Shown here one piece after another: positions 61,806 through 64,000 of a stretch of DNA of 64,000 nt. Both the position numbers and the translations under genes were made by a program. Positions within the stretch are counted from its first letter, which is position 1, and every line of letters starts with the position of its first letter. This DNA is from Nitrospira sp. GTDB taxonomy: Bacteria; Nitrospirota; Nitrospiria; Nitrospirales; Nitrospiraceae. The notes beneath the pieces were generated by a model. The model did not search any database. It saw only the letters and a list, made by a program, of their open reading frames with translations, and was not told the origin of the DNA. The stretch is taken from NCBI GenBank assembly GCA_030692565.1, contig JAUYAO010000058.1, positions 248,001 to 312,000 of the forward strand. The letters run 5' to 3'.

Positions 61806-62681
61806 CTACGTCAGCCGATAGTCCCACACATCCGTATCCGGAGATGTGCGACTCATCAGCCATGAACGGAATCCGGGAATCGGAAACGAGAGAAGCCGCT
61901 GGAGCTTCTCGCAGCGCATCGACAGATCCGGTGGCCGCGACGGCCCATGATACGCGGCCACCGATCCCGGCTGAAGGCGCGACGCCAGCTCGGGATAGCT
62001 CATCGCCAGCGCCTCGCCGATCTCCATTCGCGACAGCCGTTCCGCCCCTCCAAGATGATAGAGACCGGACCGCTTCTGGCCGATCAATTCCCACACCGCG
62101 CGCGCAACGACTCCGGCCGGTACCGGACTGCGAAACTCATCGGTGAACAGCGTGAGGCGTTGATCCCGTCCGGCGCTTCGCCGCATGTCTTCCACAAAAC
62201 TCCGGTCGCCGGTCGCCGAGGTCCCGGCCGTCAGTGCCAGGCGGATCACGATGTGCCAGGGATTGCTCAGGACAATCTCCTCCGCGGCGGCTTTCGTCTC
62301 GCCATACCGATTGATCGGATTGGTCCGGTCCGTTTCGACATACCGGCCTTGCCGGCCGTCGAATACTTGATCGCTCGAAAAGAACAGCAGGGGCCGGTCT
62401 CCCGCGAGCGAGACGAAAAACGCTGTGGCATCGACGTTCACTTTCCTGGCCAACCCGGGATCTTGCTCGCAGACAGCGGGGCGGCTGATCGCCGCACAGT
62501 GGATCACCGCCGCCGGCTGATGCTCCTGCCAGAGGCGGCGAACTGCCATCTCGTCCGTGAGATCCACATCCTGTCTCGTCAGGCCGCGGACATCCCAGTC
62601 GGGCGCCCACCGGTCGGCGGTCCGCAGAAGATAGCTCCCGACCAATCCGCCCGCGCCGGTAATCCATACAAGCGGCTTCAA
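61806..62681 (-). CDS. RmlD-type SDR sugar-nucleotide reductase
   Basis: 291 residues. NAD(P) fold VWITGAGGLVGSYLLRTADR; RmlD-like core VDLTDEMAVRRLWQEHQPAA, VIHCAAISRPAVCEQDPGLA, LLFFSSDQVFDGRQGRY and the catalytic YxxxK in NPINRYGETKAAAEEIVLSN. Probably a dTDP-4-dehydrorhamnose reductase relative or other extended SDR. Overlaps by 4 bases (62678-62681) with the upstream SDR-like gene, so cotranscribed. Confidence 0.87.
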   Translation of the reverse strand: MKPLVWITGAGGLVGSYLLRTADRWAPDWDVRGLTRQDVDLTDEMAVRRLWQEHQPAAVIHCAAISRPAVCEQDPGLARKVNVDATAFFVSLAGDRPLLFFSSDQVFDGRQGRYVETDRTNPINRYGETKAAAEEIVLSNPWHIVIRLALTAGTSATGDRSFVEDMRRSAGRDQRLTLFTDEFRSPVPAGVVARAVWELIGQKRSGLYHLGGAERLSRMEIGEALAMSYPELASRLQPGSVAAYHGPSRPPDLSMRCEKLQRLLSFPIPGFRSWLMSRTSPDTDVWDYRLT

Positions 62682-63337
62682 GAAATGCCTCCTAGTCGAC
62701 GGATCTCGGGCACCTCGATCACCCGAATCGATTCAGACGGATATTCGATCGCCCAAAGAAGCGCCGCGAGCATGTCATCCATGCTGACCAGACCCAACCG
62801 CCGTGCGGCCTCGCATGTTGAGGGGATCATCTCCATCAGTCGATACACCGGTTGCAGCGCCAGGGGCCACCAGTGGCCGGGGCCCAGGATATACCAGGGC
62901 CTGAAGATTGTCGCGCGCAGGCGGCTGGCCCGCAGCCGGTCTTCGCACTCGCGCCGGACCGCGGTGTAGTCTTTCATGATCGGCGCCGGCTGCGCGACGC
63001 TGACATAGATGAAGTGATCGACAAGAGCCGCCTGCGCGGCATCGATCGAGGCCCGGCCGGCCACCAGATCGACGGCCCTGAATTGCGGACCTTTCCACGG
63101 AGCCGGCTTTGGCACACCCACAAGTTGCACGACCGTATCGCCGGCATGGAGATGGGGCTGAAGACAAGCCGCATCGAGTGGATCGGCTTGGACGATCCGA
63201 CAACCCGTTAGCTTACGTGCGCGCGACCCGGGTCGCACAATGGCCGTGACGGTATGACCACGTTCGATCAATTTCGGGATGAGCCGGGATCCCAGATACC
63301 CCGTGCTCCCGATCACGACGATATGACGTGACGGCAT
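62678..63337 (-). CDS. NAD(P)-binding atypical SDR protein
   Basis: 219 residues. Nucleotide fold HIVVIGSTGYLGSRLIPKLI, ERGHTVTAIVRPGSRARKLT, FIYVSVAQPAPIMKDYTAVR and RATIFRPWYILGPGHWWPLA. This is the complex I NDUFA9-like / atypical SDR layout with no catalytic YxxxK. Substrate unknown; may bind quinone-related or lipid substrates. AGGACC precedes the ATG at 63337. Followed directly by the RmlD-like gene. Confidence 0.8.
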   Translation of the reverse strand: MPSRHIVVIGSTGYLGSRLIPKLIERGHTVTAIVRPGSRARKLTGCRIVQADPLDAACLQPHLHAGDTVVQLVGVPKPAPWKGPQFRAVDLVAGRASIDAAQAALVDHFIYVSVAQPAPIMKDYTAVRRECEDRLRASRLRATIFRPWYILGPGHWWPLALQPVYRLMEMIPSTCEAARRLGLVSMDDMLAALLWAIEYPSESIRVIEVPEIRRLGGIS

Positions 63338-63341
63338 GGTC

Positions 63342-64000
63342 CTACCGATTCGTCGCGGTTTGGTTGCCGATATCGCGCAAGAATGCCGGACCAGCACCCT
63401 CGTCATGGAGGGTCTGGATCCCCTGCTCGATCAGGTGATGGGCGGCACGGATGAGGGCGTCTTGATCCGTCGATTCCAATCCGAAACTCGTCTTAATTCT
63501 GGTCACCCGGGCGCCCAGCGGATCGGTGTCCGGCAACTGCCGCAACGCGAGATGCCAGAACGTGCAGGCGCTCTGGCTTCCATTCACAGGAAACGTACTG
63601 AACATCCGGTGGTCCTGTTGAGCCGCAACGATCCCGACACCCTCCAACACTTCACGGCGCTGACTTTTCAGCAAGACGGTGGACGCGGACAAGGGTTGAT
63701 CCTGCTCGCCGGCGATGCGCGGTGTGGCATCCACGGAAATGATCAGACAGCCCCCGGGAAATCTCGCGGCGATCGGCGCGCCCTGATCGGCGTTCCGCAG
63801 GAGGTTCACCAGCGTCTTCACCCCCAGATTGTCGACGGGACCGCCGTCATAGGCTAAGACGGCGGGACGCGTGGCCGAGTCGGACGAGGATGTATTGCCA
63901 TACAACGGGACCGGATTGAACACGCCAGGATACGCGGCCGACATATATACCGCCCGAGCCACACTGAAGGACGGTAATGGTAACGCAAGCCCGGCAAAGC
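63342..64000 (-). CDS. patatin-like phospholipase (partial, cut by window end)
   Basis: The C-terminal 218 or so residues of a longer gene that runs past base 64000. The frame stays open to the edge (FAGLALPLPSFSVARAVYMS is the last window-start stretch before the usual AAYPGVFNP). The Asp of the Ser-Asp dyad is in AYDGGPVDNLGVKTLVNL (DGG motif). The GxSxG serine and the oxyanion glycine-rich motif are presumably upstream of the window. Likely an envelope or secreted lipase. Its stop lies 4 bases before the atypical SDR gene. Confidence 0.85.
   Translation of the reverse strand, partial: FAGLALPLPSFSVARAVYMSAAYPGVFNPVPLYGNTSSSDSATRPAVLAYDGGPVDNLGVKTLVNLLRNADQGAPIAARFPGGCLIISVDATPRIAGEQDQPLSASTVLLKSQRREVLEGVGIVAAQQDHRMFSTFPVNGSQSACTFWHLALRQLPDTDPLGARVTRIKTSFGLESTDQDALIRAAHHLIEQGIQTLHDEGAGPAFLRDIGNQTATNR

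Overview
The window reads as a chromosomal segment of a Gram-negative chemolithotroph, most like Nitrospira or another Nitrospirota member. This placement is an inference from gene content: a siroheme nitrite reductase operon with two P-II proteins, many c-type cytochrome and copper proteins, tandem TraT lipoproteins, and the set rubrerythrin / GlpC-like Fe-S protein / DUF3501. A 16S or marker-gene comparison would settle it. Genes are dense on both strands. I saw no rRNA, tRNA, CRISPR array, insertion sequence or prophage.

Region by region. 1-604: decayed DNA, including a remnant of the HI0933-type flavoprotein whose intact copy lies at 24046-25329. 605-7140 (minus): peroxide and oxidative-stress block (DUF3501, Fe-S oxidoreductase, rubrerythrin, KatG, PerR-type regulator), then two small exported proteins, one histidine-rich. 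7545-12882 (plus): nitrite-assimilation operon. Its leader can form two AxxGxx hexaloop hairpins followed by a competing terminator, as in ANTAR-controlled operons. The genes encode a molybdopterin-domain/P-II fusion, a second P-II protein, a NarK-type transporter, a CheY-like receiver and ferredoxin-nitrite reductase NirA. 13029-18856 (minus): lipoproteins, a CcsA-type cytochrome c assembly protein, a glycosyltransferase, a cupredoxin and a large beta-barrel porin. 19013-23936 (minus): a five-gene operon (Tat-exported metallophosphoesterase, monoheme cytochrome c, exported protein, coiled-coil protein, Zn-ribbon protein) next to an ECF sigma factor and an anti-sigma factor carrying a C-terminal CxxCH. 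The operon and the sigma gene share the same two-part promoter element, so they look like one regulon. 25499-27964 (minus): complete ars operon (arsR, acr3, arsI-like, arsC) with two ArsR-type operators. 28094-32875: Zn ribbon, exonuclease III, Lys/Ala-rich exported protein, OxyR divergent from a diheme cytochrome c peroxidase, and an MscS channel. 32957-46873: housekeeping and signalling genes, including leuCD, corA, a CysQ-like phosphatase, an aminotransferase and a PilZ protein. 46980-64000: lytic transglycosylase, exported MsrA, LEA14-like lipoprotein, TPR protein with a tandem duplication at its 3' end, TldE/TldD pair, two TraT proteins, a large orphan lipoprotein, a second PilZ protein, lipid and sugar enzymes, and a patatin-like protein cut by the window end.

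The strongest candidates for undescribed biology are the ECF/anti-sigma(CxxCH)/metallophosphoesterase-cytochrome regulon, the ANTAR-like leader of the nitrite operon, and the molybdopterin-domain/P-II fusion.
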